DNA from: an uncultured Bacteroidales bacterium
GTDB lineage: Bacteria > Bacteroidota > Bacteroidia > Bacteroidales > Muribaculaceae
Assembly: GCA_902772455.1 (NCBI GenBank)
Contig: CACYAW010000038.1
Location: 1-61,922, forward strand
Reading direction: 5' to 3'
Length of the DNA stretch: 61,922 nucleotides
Each line of letters opens with the position of its first letter. The first letter of the stretch is position 1. Position numbers and translations under genes: made by a program. The notes beneath the pieces are model-generated. The model had not been told where the DNA came from, searched no databases, and was given only the letters and a program-made list of their open reading frames with translations. Shown piece after piece: positions 8,506 to 17,217 of the stretch.

Positions 8506-8555
8506 AAAAACCAACAACTAGAAACTGGAAAATAAGAACTAGAAATAATAATCTA
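8506..8555 (+). repeat. Degenerate AACTAGAAA repeat before hisS
   Basis: Short AACTAGAAA/GAACTAG units run up to the hisS start. They belong to the same family as the large array at 18007. Confidence 0.5.
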
Positions 8556-9920
8556 ATGGCACAAAAACCATCTATCCCCAAGGGGACACGCGACTTCTCG
8601 CCCATCGAGATGGCGCGTCGCAACTATATCTTCAATACAATTAAAGACGTTTTTCTGCTTTATGGCTTTCAACAGATAGAGACCCCTGCCATCGAGAACC
8701 TGTCCACCCTGATGGGCAAGTATGGCGAGGAGGGCGACAAACTGCTGTTCAAGATTCTGAACAGTGGTGATTACCTCAAGGACGCTCCTGACGATCTGCT
8801 GTCGGCTCACGACTCACTGCACTTGACGACTAAAATCAGTGAGAAAGGACTCCGTTATGACTTGACGGTGCCCTTTGCACGCTATGTCGTCCAGCACCGC
8901 AACGACGTCCAGATGCCGTTCAAGCGCTACCAGGTGCAGCCCGTGTGGCGTGCCGACCGTCCCCAAAAGGGGCGTTATCGTGAGTTCTACCAGTGTGATG
9001 CCGACATTGTGGGCAGTGATTCGCTGTTGAATGAGGTGGAACTGGTGACCATGATCGACGAGGTGTTTAACCGCTTCAACATCAATGTCGCCATCAAGTT
9101 GAACAACCGCAAGATATTAAGCGGCATTGCCGAGGTCATCGGTGCTGCCGACAAGATTATTGACATCACCGTTGCCATCGACAAGCTCGACAAGATTGGT
9201 CTTGACAACGTCAATGCTGAACTTAGGGAAAAAGGCTTGAGCGATGAGGCCATCTCAACCCTCCAGCCCCTGCTGGCCCTGGAAGGCTCTAACGACGAGC
9301 GCCTCACCGCCCTTGAGACCATGCTCTCGACCAGCGAGGTGGGGATGAAGGGCATCGAGGAGATGCGCTATGTGCTGAACCATGTGGCAAGGCTGGGCAC
9401 ACGTGCCCAGGTTGAACTCGATGTGTCGCTAGCACGCGGTTTGAACTACTACACCGGCACCATCCTTGAAGTCAAGGCGTTGGACGTGGCTATCGGCAGC
9501 ATTACCGGCGGTGGCAGGTATGATAACCTGACGGGTGTCTTCGGCATGCCTGGCTTGTCGGGTGTGGGCATCAGCTTCGGTGCCGACCGCATCTACGATG
9601 TGCTCAATGCCCTTGACCTCTATCCTGCCGACACCATGGCTACGGCCCGTGTGATGTTTGTCAATTTTGGCGAGCAGGAGGCGGCAGTGTCTTTGAGCCA
9701 CATCATGGCGCTGCGTCGGGCTGGCATCAGTGCTGAACTTTATCCTGACAGTGCCAAGATGAAGAAACAGATGAACTATGCCAATGACCGTCAGATACCA
9801 TTCGTGGCTATCATTGGAGCTGATGAGGTGCAGAACGGCACCATCGCCCTCAAGAACATGACCACTGGTGAGCAGCAGACCTTGACCGTGGAGCAAGTGA
9901 TTGACGTGCTGGGCCGCTAG
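8556..9920 (+). CDS. hisS: Histidyl-tRNA synthetase
   Basis: A 454-residue class II aminoacyl-tRNA synthetase that charges tRNA-His. The N-terminus [13 protein letters not shown] is typical; the Arg-rich motif 2 region [20 protein letters not shown] follows, the histidine-binding loop [10 protein letters not shown] is near residue 292, and motif 3 begins with [10 protein letters not shown] near 317. The C-terminal anticodon-binding domain runs to the end. The frame is open to 8487, but ATG 8556 starts the family N-terminus. The stop overlaps an in-frame GTG of the next gene, so it is probably co-transcribed with the Crp-like regulator. Confidence 0.97.
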   Translation: MAQKPSIPKGTRDFSPIEMARRNYIFNTIKDVFLLYGFQQIETPAIENLSTLMGKYGEEGDKLLFKILNSGDYLKDAPDDLLSAHDSLHLTTKISEKGLRYDLTVPFARYVVQHRNDVQMPFKRYQVQPVWRADRPQKGRYREFYQCDADIVGSDSLLNEVELVTMIDEVFNRFNINVAIKLNNRKILSGIAEVIGAADKIIDITVAIDKLDKIGLDNVNAELREKGLSDEAISTLQPLLALEGSNDERLTALETMLSTSEVGMKGIEEMRYVLNHVARLGTRAQVELDVSLARGLNYYTGTILEVKALDVAIGSITGGGRYDNLTGVFGMPGLSGVGISFGADRIYDVLNALDLYPADTMATARVMFVNFGEQEAAVSLSHIMALRRAGISAELYPDSAKMKKQMNYANDRQIPFVAIIGADEVQNGTIALKNMTTGEQQTLTVEQVIDVLGR

Positions 9921-9943
9921 TGAACCTAAATATTGCCGGGAGA

Positions 9944-10621
9944 ATGAACAGTATGTATCAACAGCTGATGCAGTTGCCTCTTTTTCAGGGCGTGAGCTCC
10001 GATAGGATTACCGCTCTTGTCGAGAAGCTGCCTTTCCACTTCCTCAAGTTCCGTAACGGCGAGCAGATCTTTGCCGCCGGCGATCAGTGCACTCATGTGC
10101 GCTTTATCGTTTCGGGACAGGTCAGGCTGGAGACGCAATTTGACAACTTGAGGGTGTCGTTATTGCAGACATTGACCACCCCGCATGTGTTGGCTGCTGA
10201 ATATCTCTTCGGTCGTGAAACATCCTATCCTTACACGGCAGTTGCCGACGGGCCGTGCGGCATTCTGCAATTGCGCAAGAGCGACTACGTCACGATGTTG
10301 GGCTCCGATAAAGTCTTCCTGTTCAATATCTTGAATTACCTGTCTTCGGGCAGTCAACGCAATTGCTCCTCTTTTGTCGCTATCAAGGAGAACTCGGTGA
10401 TGGACCGCTTGGCCATGCTGATGGATACCCTGGTGATTACTGGGGCCACCGATGTCGTGTTGCGGTTTAAGCAAAAAGACTTATGCTATCTGTTAGGAAC
10501 GCAACGCACCACGCTCATTTCATCACTCGACAAGTTGGTCGATGAAGAAATCATTGACTATGACAGCAATGAGTTGCGGATTCTGGACCACTTGAAACTG
10601 GCCGAGTATATCAATAAATGA
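9944..10621 (+). CDS. Crp/Fnr family transcriptional regulator
   Basis: A 225-residue regulator with an N-terminal cyclic-nucleotide-type beta-barrel (about residues 8-115; LPLFQGVSSDRITALVEKLP opens it) and a C-terminal winged helix (about 160-215) whose recognition region includes LCYLLGTQRTTLISSLDKLV. No Cys cluster for an Fe-S centre is seen, so it is not a classical Fnr. Bacteroidetes carry many such proteins, mostly of unknown ligand. I prefer ATG 9944, with GGGAGA just before it; GTG 9920 overlapping the hisS stop and ATG 9953 are alternatives. A small lipoprotein gene follows within 26 nt. Confidence 0.86.
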   Translation: MNSMYQQLMQLPLFQGVSSDRITALVEKLPFHFLKFRNGEQIFAAGDQCTHVRFIVSGQVRLETQFDNLRVSLLQTLTTPHVLAAEYLFGRETSYPYTAVADGPCGILQLRKSDYVTMLGSDKVFLFNILNYLSSGSQRNCSSFVAIKENSVMDRLAMLMDTLVITGATDVVLRFKQKDLCYLLGTQRTTLISSLDKLVDEEIIDYDSNELRILDHLKLAEYINK

Positions 10622-10647
10622 ATATAAAATTTAATAACTTCAATAAA

Positions 10648-11055
10648 ATGAAAAAGTACATGATTATGTTGGCAGCTGCAGCTATGCTGTCACTTGTTGG
10701 TTGTGATTCAAGCACAAACTATGCCGACCAAGGTAAAAAACTGGCGCAAGAGCTTGACCAATCGGTTGAAAAACAGGATACTGCTGCCGCATTAGCGGCC
10801 GAGAAGGCTATCCGCCAAATGGAAAAGGAAGTGATTGCTACCGGTGATTCGGCAGCTATTGCCGATTTCCGCGGGGCAGTCAAGGAATCCAGGCAACGCA
10901 ATGCCGCTTACCTCACTGCATTAAAGGTGAACAAGGGCATGGCTACCGATAAAGCTGTCGGTGAAGTGATGCAGGATGCCATGGAAGGCCAGGTCAACGT
11001 CGGCACGGTAACAACGTCGATCGACTCTGTCCTGATGTCAAAAAAGAAGAAATAA
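10648..11055 (+). CDS. Small lipoprotein, unknown function
   Basis: A 135-residue lipoprotein with signal MKKYMIMLAAAAMLSLVGC (lipobox VGC, Cys19). The mature part is highly charged and helical (QGKKLAQELDQSVEKQDTAA) and ends in a Lys-rich tail MSKKKK. Repeated acidic-basic heptads suggest a coiled coil. I see no known domain. An ATG at 10618 overlapping the regulator stop is in frame, but the signal peptide begins at 10648. It sits between the Crp-like regulator and a larger lipoprotein gene, spaced for one operon. Confidence 0.82.
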   Translation: MKKYMIMLAAAAMLSLVGCDSSTNYADQGKKLAQELDQSVEKQDTAAALAAEKAIRQMEKEVIATGDSAAIADFRGAVKESRQRNAAYLTALKVNKGMATDKAVGEVMQDAMEGQVNVGTVTTSIDSVLMSKKKK

Positions 11056-11064
11056 TCTCTGTTA

Positions 11065-12024
11065 ATGCGGCACATCTCGCTGGCCATCAAGTTCATTTTG
11101 GGAGCAAGTGCGTGGATGTGCTTGTCGCTGGCGTCTTGTGGCACCGGAATCGAAGTCACCGAGCATGTGACGGACAAAGATGTCCAGCGGGTTCTGGACA
11201 AGAACCCGGGACATCAACCCGCAGTCGTCCTGGAGGCCTATCAGGATTCGCTCTTGGCATGGAAGGCGGGAAAGCGGTTCTGGGTGACTGATGACCAGGT
11301 GAACCAGATGCTTATGCGCGCCGACGGCTATGACAAGGACACGTTACGTCTGGCGGGACATATACTGGAGTATCGCCGTTGCGTGACTAGCGGCTTGTCA
11401 CTCGAGGGGGACAGCAGCAAGGTGGACATCATGTTCCATGACCAGGCGACGGGACTCCCAGTTATCTACCGTTACGGCAAGTCGGTAGAGGAATCTCATG
11501 CGGGATTCTCACTGCCCATGCTCATCGACCTGGATATGGTCCGTCACGTGGCGGGCCAGCTGGTGGGCAATGAGTATTTCATCCGCACCCCCATCTGGTA
11601 TGACCGCCAGTCCGAGCAGATGATGGACGGACGGCATTTCATCAAGGTGCGCATCGACAGTGTCTTGCCGGGAAACACGGTTTTGCCGCTACGGGTCCTG
11701 TTTACGACTGCCGATTCTCACGAGCAGGCGATGGTGTGGATGAACAACAATGTCTCAACGATGCATGGTCGGGACTTTGATGCGCTTTTCACGCCAACCG
11801 ATCCGCGTCTGGCACATCCCACAATCAGCGACGACAACTGGCAACGCATCACTCGTGGCATCGTGGTGGAAGGCATGACCAAGGAGGAATGCCGTCTGGC
11901 CCTGGGTAGCCCCAAACGCATTAACGAGCGGCCCGACCAGGCGGGAATGAGGGAATATTGGTATTATGATGGCGGGGCCTATCTGTTCTTTGTCGATGGC
12001 CTCCTCAATCAATTCAGGAAATAA
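11065..12024 (+). CDS. Lipoprotein with BamE/SmpA-like C-terminal motif
   Basis: A 319-residue protein with N-terminal signal and lipobox (SLASCG, Cys25). The main body (about 60-260) is not recognised. The C-terminus has RGIVVEGMTKEECRLALGSP, then a Trp/Tyr-rich strand and YLFFVDGLL, the layout of the SmpA/BamE fold (motif G-M-T-x-x-x-V/C-x-x-x-L-G-x-P). BamE assists outer-membrane protein assembly, but the motif is also used in many unrelated periplasmic proteins, so that role is not claimed. The stop overlaps the next ATG by one base (TAATG), indicating coupled translation with the MBL gene. Confidence 0.75.
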   Translation: MRHISLAIKFILGASAWMCLSLASCGTGIEVTEHVTDKDVQRVLDKNPGHQPAVVLEAYQDSLLAWKAGKRFWVTDDQVNQMLMRADGYDKDTLRLAGHILEYRRCVTSGLSLEGDSSKVDIMFHDQATGLPVIYRYGKSVEESHAGFSLPMLIDLDMVRHVAGQLVGNEYFIRTPIWYDRQSEQMMDGRHFIKVRIDSVLPGNTVLPLRVLFTTADSHEQAMVWMNNNVSTMHGRDFDALFTPTDPRLAHPTISDDNWQRITRGIVVEGMTKEECRLALGSPKRINERPDQAGMREYWYYDGGAYLFFVDGLLNQFRK

Positions 12025-12797
12025 TGGAACCGACCACGCTTGAAATAGAATTTCTGGGAACGGGTACTTCGACTGGCGTGCCCATGTTGCGGTGTCATTG
12101 TCCCGTATGCATGAGCGATGACCCTCGCGATAAGCGTTTGCGCACATCGGCTATCGTGCGATATCAGGGAGCACGCATTCTCATCGACTGCGGCCCTGAT
12201 TTCCGCACTCAGATGTTGCGTGCCAGCGACGACAACCTGGATGCGGTGTTGTTGACGCACATCCATTTTGACCATGTGGCTGGGCTCGACGACCTGCGGG
12301 CCTATTGCTTCGAGCGCCCCATGCCGCTCTATGCCCGTGCCGATGTGGTGATGAATCTGCACAAGAGGATTCCCTATTGCTTTGCCGAGAATCCTTATCC
12401 CGGTGTGCCCCAGTTTGATGTCCATGTCATTGATGATGACAAGCCGTTTTTGGTCGAGGGCGTACGCGTCGAGCCCATACCGGTGATGCACTACAAGTTG
12501 CCGATTTTGGGATTCCGCATCGGCCCCTTGGCCTATATCACCGATGCCAAGACCATCGATGATGAGGTCGTGGAGAGCCTCAGCGGGGTGCCTTTGCTGG
12601 TCATCAACTCGTTGCGTGTGGGCGAACACATCTCCCACATGTGCCTGGACGAGACCTTGGCCATAGTAAAGCGTGTAAAGCCTGGCCGCACGCTGCTCAT
12701 CCACATGAGCGACCGCATGGGACTGCATGCCGAATCCCCGAAATTGCTGCCGCAAGGCGTGGAACTGGCTTATGACGGCTTGATTGTTAAGGTTTAA
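12024..12797 (+). CDS. MBL-fold metallohydrolase, PhnP-like
   Basis: A 257-residue metallo-beta-lactamase fold enzyme. The metal motif H-x-H-x-D-H is at residues 79-84 (HIHFDH), preceded by LGTGTSTGVP near 11-20 and a Cys cluster CHCPVC at 24-29 that resembles the structural zinc site of PhnP. Later metal ligands include HYKLPILGFR, ITDAK and the final HMSDR block. PhnP is a cyclic phosphodiesterase; Bacteroidetes members sit outside phosphonate operons, as here, so the substrate is open. Start is fixed by the TAATG overlap with the upstream lipoprotein. Confidence 0.85.
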   Translation: MEPTTLEIEFLGTGTSTGVPMLRCHCPVCMSDDPRDKRLRTSAIVRYQGARILIDCGPDFRTQMLRASDDNLDAVLLTHIHFDHVAGLDDLRAYCFERPMPLYARADVVMNLHKRIPYCFAENPYPGVPQFDVHVIDDDKPFLVEGVRVEPIPVMHYKLPILGFRIGPLAYITDAKTIDDEVVESLSGVPLLVINSLRVGEHISHMCLDETLAIVKRVKPGRTLLIHMSDRMGLHAESPKLLPQGVELAYDGLIVKV

Positions 12798-12801
12798 ACC
12801 T

Positions 12802-13230
12802 ATGGATGATATCAAAATATCACAACTCCAGCCCGATGAGAAATCGTTTGGCTTGCAGTTCTTTGAAGGACGTGTCCAGGCGGGTTTTCCCAGCCCTGCT
12901 CAAGGCGAATATGCCGACAGCATCGACCTCAACAGGGCGCTGATCACCAATCCCGCAGCCACCTTCTGTGCTCGTGTCATCGGCAATTCGATGGTCGATG
13001 CGGGAATCAACGAGGGCGATTTGCTCATTATTGACCGTTCGCTCACACCCCACGACGGGTGCATTGCTGTTTGTTTCATCGATGGAGATTTCACCGTCAA
13101 GCGCTTGAGTGTGCGCAACGATGGCGTGTATCTCACACCGGCCAACGCTTCATTTCCCGAACTGAAGGTGAGCGAAGACAGCAATTTCCAGATTTGGGGC
13201 GTCGTCTCTCACATCATTAAACGAGTATAA
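12802..13230 (+). CDS. umuD: UmuD-like S24 self-cleaving protein, without umuC beside it
   Basis: A 142-residue UmuD/LexA-type peptidase. The cleavage site is visible as Ala27-Gly28 (QAGFPSPA), the serine as Ser63 in GNSMVDAGI and the lysine as Lys100 in FTVKRL. UmuD normally pairs with the UmuC polymerase Y subunit encoded next to it. Here the next gene is an LtaS-like sulfatase and no umuC is present. It lacks the LexA DNA-binding domain, so it is not a full repressor. ATG 12802 is used; the frame extends only 6 codons further. It may be the last gene of the hisS-to-MBL operon. Confidence 0.85.
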   Translation: MDDIKISQLQPDEKSFGLQFFEGRVQAGFPSPAQGEYADSIDLNRALITNPAATFCARVIGNSMVDAGINEGDLLIIDRSLTPHDGCIAVCFIDGDFTVKRLSVRNDGVYLTPANASFPELKVSEDSNFQIWGVVSHIIKRV

Positions 13231-13255
13231 AGCCGTCATCAGGCAGGTCCCCTGT

Positions 13256-13274
13256 GACGTGGCTCTGCCACGTC
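13256..13274 (+). other. Short perfect hairpin after umuD
   Basis: GACGTGGCTCTGCCACGTC has 8-bp perfect arms and the loop TCT. There is no T-run after it. Its layout (8-bp arms, 3-nt TCT loop) resembles the GGTATT element at 6884, though the arm sequence differs. Confidence 0.55.
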
Positions 13275-13291
13275 CAACACAATTCCGATAG

Positions 13292-15031
13292 TTGAAAATA
13301 AAAGACAGACATATCGCATTCTTCCTGCTCTGTGTCATTGTCGCCGCCTGGCAATGTTTCATCGTGGCGCTCGACACGCACCTGGGTGGAGTGGGGCAGA
13401 TGTTGCACCACTGGCATGTGGTGGCCGTCTCGTTGGCCAATGCGTTATTGCTTCTGTCCCCTTACTGGCTTTTGCCCCGTCGCTGGCGATGGCTGGTGTG
13501 GCTTCCCATGACGTTGCTCACCATCTGGTGTCTCATGCAGGTGTGCTATTGCCGTGCCTATGACGATTTGATGCCATGGCAAAGCCTCACCCTTACCCAA
13601 AATGTCAATTCCACGCTGGCTGCCAGCACCTTGTCGTTGCTGCGCTGGCAAGACCTGTTCATCGTGGCCCCCTATCTCTTGTTGATAGTGGTGGGCCTGC
13701 TCATGCGCCGCTCTGCTAAAGAGACCGGCCACATCAAGCCGTTCCTGCTCTCGTTGGCAGGGGCACTGGTGTTGGCAATGGCGGGATATCTCGTCAAGGG
13801 CGAGAACTATGAGAAGCGTTTCCTGCACAACTTCAGCAATCGTGATTATTTCGCTCAAAACGGCCTGATCCCTTACGGCGTGTTCTCGCTCTACCAGACG
13901 TTATTCAACAGCCATACCGTGAGCGACAAGGAACGAGCCATGGCAGACCGTTTTCTTGCCGAAGACTGTCCTCGCTACAGCGATAACCCCTATTGTCGTG
14001 TTCAGCGCCGCAACCTAGTGCTCATTATTGTGGAGTCGTTACACACCTGGCCCATCGGCATGCAGGTGGACGGGCGTGAAGTGACGCCTGTCATGAATCG
14101 CCTGGTCGCTGGCGATAGCGTCATCTATGCTCCGCATGTCCTGTTCCAGACCAGCCACGGCCATTCCAGCGATGCCCATTTCATCTACAACACGGGTCTA
14201 CTGCCGCTGCGTGATGGCGTGGTGGCCGTTCACCATGGTGACGGGCCTTATCCCACATTGGCGGCGGCTCTCGATGGCTATGACTGCCGCGAGGTCATCT
14301 GTACTCCAGGCGTGAACTGGAATCAGAATGTCACGGCCCGCACCTATGGATTCGACACCCTCTACACCCGTGACCACCTGGCCACTGCGCTCAAGCGGCA
14401 AGGAAATATCGACGATGCCGCACTCCTGGATTTTGCCGGAGGTCTGTTGCCGTCTTTGCGTCAGCCGTTTTTCCTGGAGATGGTCACTATGACGATGCAC
14501 ACGCCTTACACCGATGGCAAAGTGCCGCCATCATGGATTAGCCGCAGCGACACCCTCAATGCCGAGGCACGCGGCTACCTCAACTGTGTCCATCTCACCG
14601 ACAGTTGCATCGGCGCTTTCATCGACAATTTGCGCCGCCATGGTTTGGCTGGTAATACCATTGTGGCCATTGTCAGTGACCACACCCAGCTTTATCGCAA
14701 CAGGGTGTTGGGGAAAACCGATTATGAGGCGGTCCCCGACGATTGGGGAATTCCCTTGATTATTGCCGGCTGCGACACCACCTTGCGTTACGACGCCGTC
14801 ATCGGGCAGGTGGACTTCTATCCCACGTTGCTCGACGTCATGGGTGCAAACGCTTATCCGTGGAAAGGGCTGGGCCACAGCATCCTGCGATATCCCGTCG
14901 CTGGCGCCATCCAGCCGCGCAACATGTCGGTTATCGGCGACAGCACCGACCTCACCCGCCATCAACGCCTGGCCTGGGACATCAGCCGCCTCCTCATTTT
15001 CGACCGGGTGTCACGGTTTTCAACGCCGTGA
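13292..15031 (+). CDS. LtaS-like sulfatase-superfamily membrane enzyme
   Basis: A 579-residue protein with about five N-terminal membrane helices (residues 8-170) and a periplasmic alkaline-phosphatase-fold domain, as in lipoteichoic acid synthases and phosphoethanolamine or phosphoglycerol transferases. Metal-site residues visible are Glu248 (IIVESLH) and the SDH of VSDHTQLYRN near residue 465. At the nucleophile position the family Thr (usually G-x-G-x-T-S-D) appears as Ser292 in GHSSDAHF. The donor and acceptor lipids are unknown; a Gram-negative has no lipoteichoic acid, so headgroup transfer onto lipid A or a glycan is possible. Start is TTG 13292, directly after an in-frame TAG; the next ATG would remove the first membrane helix. 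Confidence 0.78.
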   Translation: MKIKDRHIAFFLLCVIVAAWQCFIVALDTHLGGVGQMLHHWHVVAVSLANALLLLSPYWLLPRRWRWLVWLPMTLLTIWCLMQVCYCRAYDDLMPWQSLTLTQNVNSTLAASTLSLLRWQDLFIVAPYLLLIVVGLLMRRSAKETGHIKPFLLSLAGALVLAMAGYLVKGENYEKRFLHNFSNRDYFAQNGLIPYGVFSLYQTLFNSHTVSDKERAMADRFLAEDCPRYSDNPYCRVQRRNLVLIIVESLHTWPIGMQVDGREVTPVMNRLVAGDSVIYAPHVLFQTSHGHSSDAHFIYNTGLLPLRDGVVAVHHGDGPYPTLAAALDGYDCREVICTPGVNWNQNVTARTYGFDTLYTRDHLATALKRQGNIDDAALLDFAGGLLPSLRQPFFLEMVTMTMHTPYTDGKVPPSWISRSDTLNAEARGYLNCVHLTDSCIGAFIDNLRRHGLAGNTIVAIVSDHTQLYRNRVLGKTDYEAVPDDWGIPLIIAGCDTTLRYDAVIGQVDFYPTLLDVMGANAYPWKGLGHSILRYPVAGAIQPRNMSVIGDSTDLTRHQRLAWDISRLLIFDRVSRFSTP

Positions 15032-15039
15032 TAGGGGGA

Positions 15040-15071
15040 TTTGCTCTATTGGCTAAAATGTGCTATCTTTG
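15040..15071 (+). promoter_or_regulatory. Promoter of the RIC-regulator pair
   Basis: TTTG (15040-15043), 20 nt, TATCTTTG (15064-15071): a near-perfect Bacteroidetes promoter starting 8 nt after the upstream stop. Leader about 35 nt. Confidence 0.8.
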
Positions 15072-15109
15072 CAGGCGCAAGAGTAAACAGTAGTTTAATT
15101 CAAGTAAAA

Positions 15110-15805
15110 ATGAAATCAAGACTTTTTTCGAGCGATAGCCGCCTGAGCGACCTGATAACAGCCCATCCGTCACTGTTGACGCTGTTGACGCGTCTGGGCA
15201 TCTCGCTGGGCTTTGGAGACCGTTCGATCGCCGACGTCTGCGAGGAGAGTGGGGTGGACACATCTTTCTTCCTGCTCATTTGCAACGTCTATACTTTCAA
15301 CAATTATGTGCCCTCGACGGCAACAATCCTGGGTACTGACATGACTGGCCTCGTCCCCTATTTGGAGAAGTCTCACAGGTATTATGTCGATAAACGCCTT
15401 CCGCACATCGAGCTGCACCTTGATGCCATTGCCCAAAAACTCAATGGGCGCATCGGACAGGTGTTTATCAGTTTTTTCAAGGAGTACAAGCGTGAGGTCG
15501 TGGCTCATTTCGTGCATGAAGAGAACGACGTGTTCCCGCACATCAGGGCATTGATGGGTGGCGAGAAAGACAAGACCTACAGCATTGGCGAGTTCCTGCA
15601 CACGCACAGCGACATCGAAGGCAAGTTGGACGATCTGCTCAACATTGTCTTCAAGTACTTGCCACCGCAGGTCGATGACGATAACGTGGTGGATGTGGTG
15701 TATGATATCCTGCGGTTGAGCGAGGATCTCAAGAAGCACACCTTTATCGAGGAAAAAATCATGGTGCCGCTGGTGCAGCACTTGGAAAATGCCATCCTGA
15801 AATGA
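15110..15805 (+). CDS. RIC-like di-iron protein (DUF542 plus hemerythrin domain)
   Basis: A 231-residue protein. The N-terminus (about 10-60) is the ScdA/DUF542-type unit, here with DRSIADVCEESGVD, and the C-terminal part is a hemerythrin-like four-helix bundle whose His/Glu ligands can be seen in KSHRYY, HIELHLD, HFVHEENDVFPHI, HTHSDIE and KKHTFIEEKIMVP. RIC proteins (YtfE, ScdA) repair iron-sulfur clusters after nitric oxide or oxidative stress. ATG 15110 is chosen because it follows the promoter and leader; the frame upstream is open but is not protein-like. The stop overlaps the next gene by 4 nt (ATGA), so it is tightly coupled to the LuxR-type regulator. Confidence 0.86.
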   Translation: MKSRLFSSDSRLSDLITAHPSLLTLLTRLGISLGFGDRSIADVCEESGVDTSFFLLICNVYTFNNYVPSTATILGTDMTGLVPYLEKSHRYYVDKRLPHIELHLDAIAQKLNGRIGQVFISFFKEYKREVVAHFVHEENDVFPHIRALMGGEKDKTYSIGEFLHTHSDIEGKLDDLLNIVFKYLPPQVDDDNVVDVVYDILRLSEDLKKHTFIEEKIMVPLVQHLENAILK

Positions 15806-16356
15806 AAAAGCGCCTGTTGATTGTTGAACCTGCCGAGGTGATTGTCGAGGGGCTGAAGGCTATCCTTGACGAGCAGCGTTTCAAGATACTGGATTCCCAG
15901 TCGAGCGCCGACAATCTGGAGGAGCGCATTGCCATGTCGCGTCCTGACATCCTGCTCATCAACCCCACGTTGTTGGACAATCCGCGGCATTTGGTCAATG
16001 AGCGGCCCATGGCCCTGGTGGCACTGGTCTATCAGTATGTGGAGCGCGACCTGCTCAAGCAGTATGACGCGGTGGTGGACATCCGTGACAGTCGCGCTGT
16101 CATCATCGACACCCTTGCCCAGACGGCGCCGGGTGAGGACGAGGTGGCAAAAAACAATTACGAACTGACCAAGCGCGAGACGGCTGTGCTCGTGCAGCTG
16201 GCACAGGGCAAGACCAACAAGGAGATTGCCGATGCCCTCAACGTGAGTGTCCACACGGTCATCAGTCACCGCAAGAACATCACCCACAAGACCGGCATCA
16301 AGAGTGTGGCGGGCCTCACCGTCTATGCGATGCTCAACAACCTGATAAAGGGCTAA
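15802..16356 (+). CDS. Response-regulator-like protein with LuxR helix-turn-helix and no phospho-Asp
   Basis: A 184-residue protein: receiver-like fold (about 1-110) and a LuxR/NarL helix-turn-helix (about 118-170, NYELTKRETAVLVQLAQG then KEIADALNVSVHTV). At the end of strand 3, where active receivers have the phospho-accepting Asp, this has Asn54 in ILLINPTLL, and the acidic pair near the N-terminus is reduced to Glu9 and Glu12. It is therefore probably not controlled by phosphorylation. Its gene overlaps the RIC gene by ATGA, suggesting that the two proteins are made together and that the iron protein may signal to it. That link is inferred from position only. Confidence 0.85.
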   Translation: MKKRLLIVEPAEVIVEGLKAILDEQRFKILDSQSSADNLEERIAMSRPDILLINPTLLDNPRHLVNERPMALVALVYQYVERDLLKQYDAVVDIRDSRAVIIDTLAQTAPGEDEVAKNNYELTKRETAVLVQLAQGKTNKEIADALNVSVHTVISHRKNITHKTGIKSVAGLTVYAMLNNLIKG

Positions 16357-16375
16357 TAAGAGTAATTTAAAAAAG

Positions 16376-16433
16376 TCAACCAACAACTAAGGACTAAGGA
16401 CTAGAAACTAAGGACTAGAAACTAGAAACTAAT
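16376..16433 (+). repeat. ACTAAGGACTAGAA-type repeat before mlaE
   Basis: Several ACTAAGGACTAGAA units fill the gap to the mlaE ATG. They are the same unit as the 18007 array. Confidence 0.7.
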
Positions 16434-17180
16434 ATGTTACTGACAAAAATGTTGGATAAGTTTGGAGACTACTGCATGTTCATGTGGAGGGTTATCGCCA
16501 TCCCTGACAAGTGGAAGGTTTTCTTCAAACGATATGCCGATGAAATCGCCAAACTGGGCATCGATTCGATTCCGTTGATTATTATCGTGTCGCTGTTCAT
16601 TGGTTCGTTGTGCACGATTCTGATCAAGCTCAACATCTCTAATCCGTTGTTGCCCCGCTACACGGTGGGCTTGACTACGCGTGAAATCATTCTGCTGGAG
16701 TTCTCTTCGACAATTCTCTGCCTGATTCTGTCAGGTAAAATCGGCTCGAATATCGCCAGCGAGATTGGAACCATGAGGGCCACCGAACAGATCGACGCCC
16801 TCGACATCATGGGCATCAACAGCGCCAACTTCCTGGCTGCACCCAAGATTCTGGCCTTGATCACCATTCTTCCTTTCCTGGTCATCATCTGCATGGCGAC
16901 CAGCCTGTTTGGCGGATGGCTCATCTGCATCATTACGGGTATAGTTGACCCCGATACGTTCATTTTCGGCATCCAGTCGCTCTTTATCGAGTGGTATGTG
17001 TGGTTTGCCTTGATTAAGTCGCTGGTTTTTGCCTTCCTGATGTCAACGATTGCCAGTTACTATGGCTACTCGGTGCAGGGCGGCTCGGTCGAGGTGGGTA
17101 AGGCCAGTACCGACACTGTGGTGATGAGCAATATCATGATTCTGGTAGCCGACGTCATCCTAACCCTCCTGCTGCTCTGA
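16434..17180 (+). CDS. mlaE: MlaE/YrbE family ABC transporter permease
   Basis: A 248-residue inner-membrane protein with five or six hydrophobic segments and the MlaE block SGKIGSNIASEIGTMRATEQIDAL (about residues 99-122, contains the EIGTM-T-EQ-DAL core). It ends with the SYYGYSVQGGSVEVG block, in which the permease contacts the ATPase. MlaE-type permeases move phospholipids or other lipids between inner and outer membrane. The ATPase mlaF follows after 37 nt of repeat. No MlaD-type MCE protein is encoded next to them here. Confidence 0.93.
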   Translation: MLLTKMLDKFGDYCMFMWRVIAIPDKWKVFFKRYADEIAKLGIDSIPLIIIVSLFIGSLCTILIKLNISNPLLPRYTVGLTTREIILLEFSSTILCLILSGKIGSNIASEIGTMRATEQIDALDIMGINSANFLAAPKILALITILPFLVIICMATSLFGGWLICIITGIVDPDTFIFGIQSLFIEWYVWFALIKSLVFAFLMSTIASYYGYSVQGGSVEVGKASTDTVVMSNIMILVADVILTLLLL

Positions 17181-17217
17181 CAACTAACAACTAAGGACTA
17201 AAGACTAACAACTGAAA
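17181..17217 (+). repeat. ACTAAGGACTAAAGACTAA repeat before mlaF
   Basis: The whole gap between mlaE and mlaF is made of CTAA-type units of the same family as the 18007 array. Confidence 0.65.
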
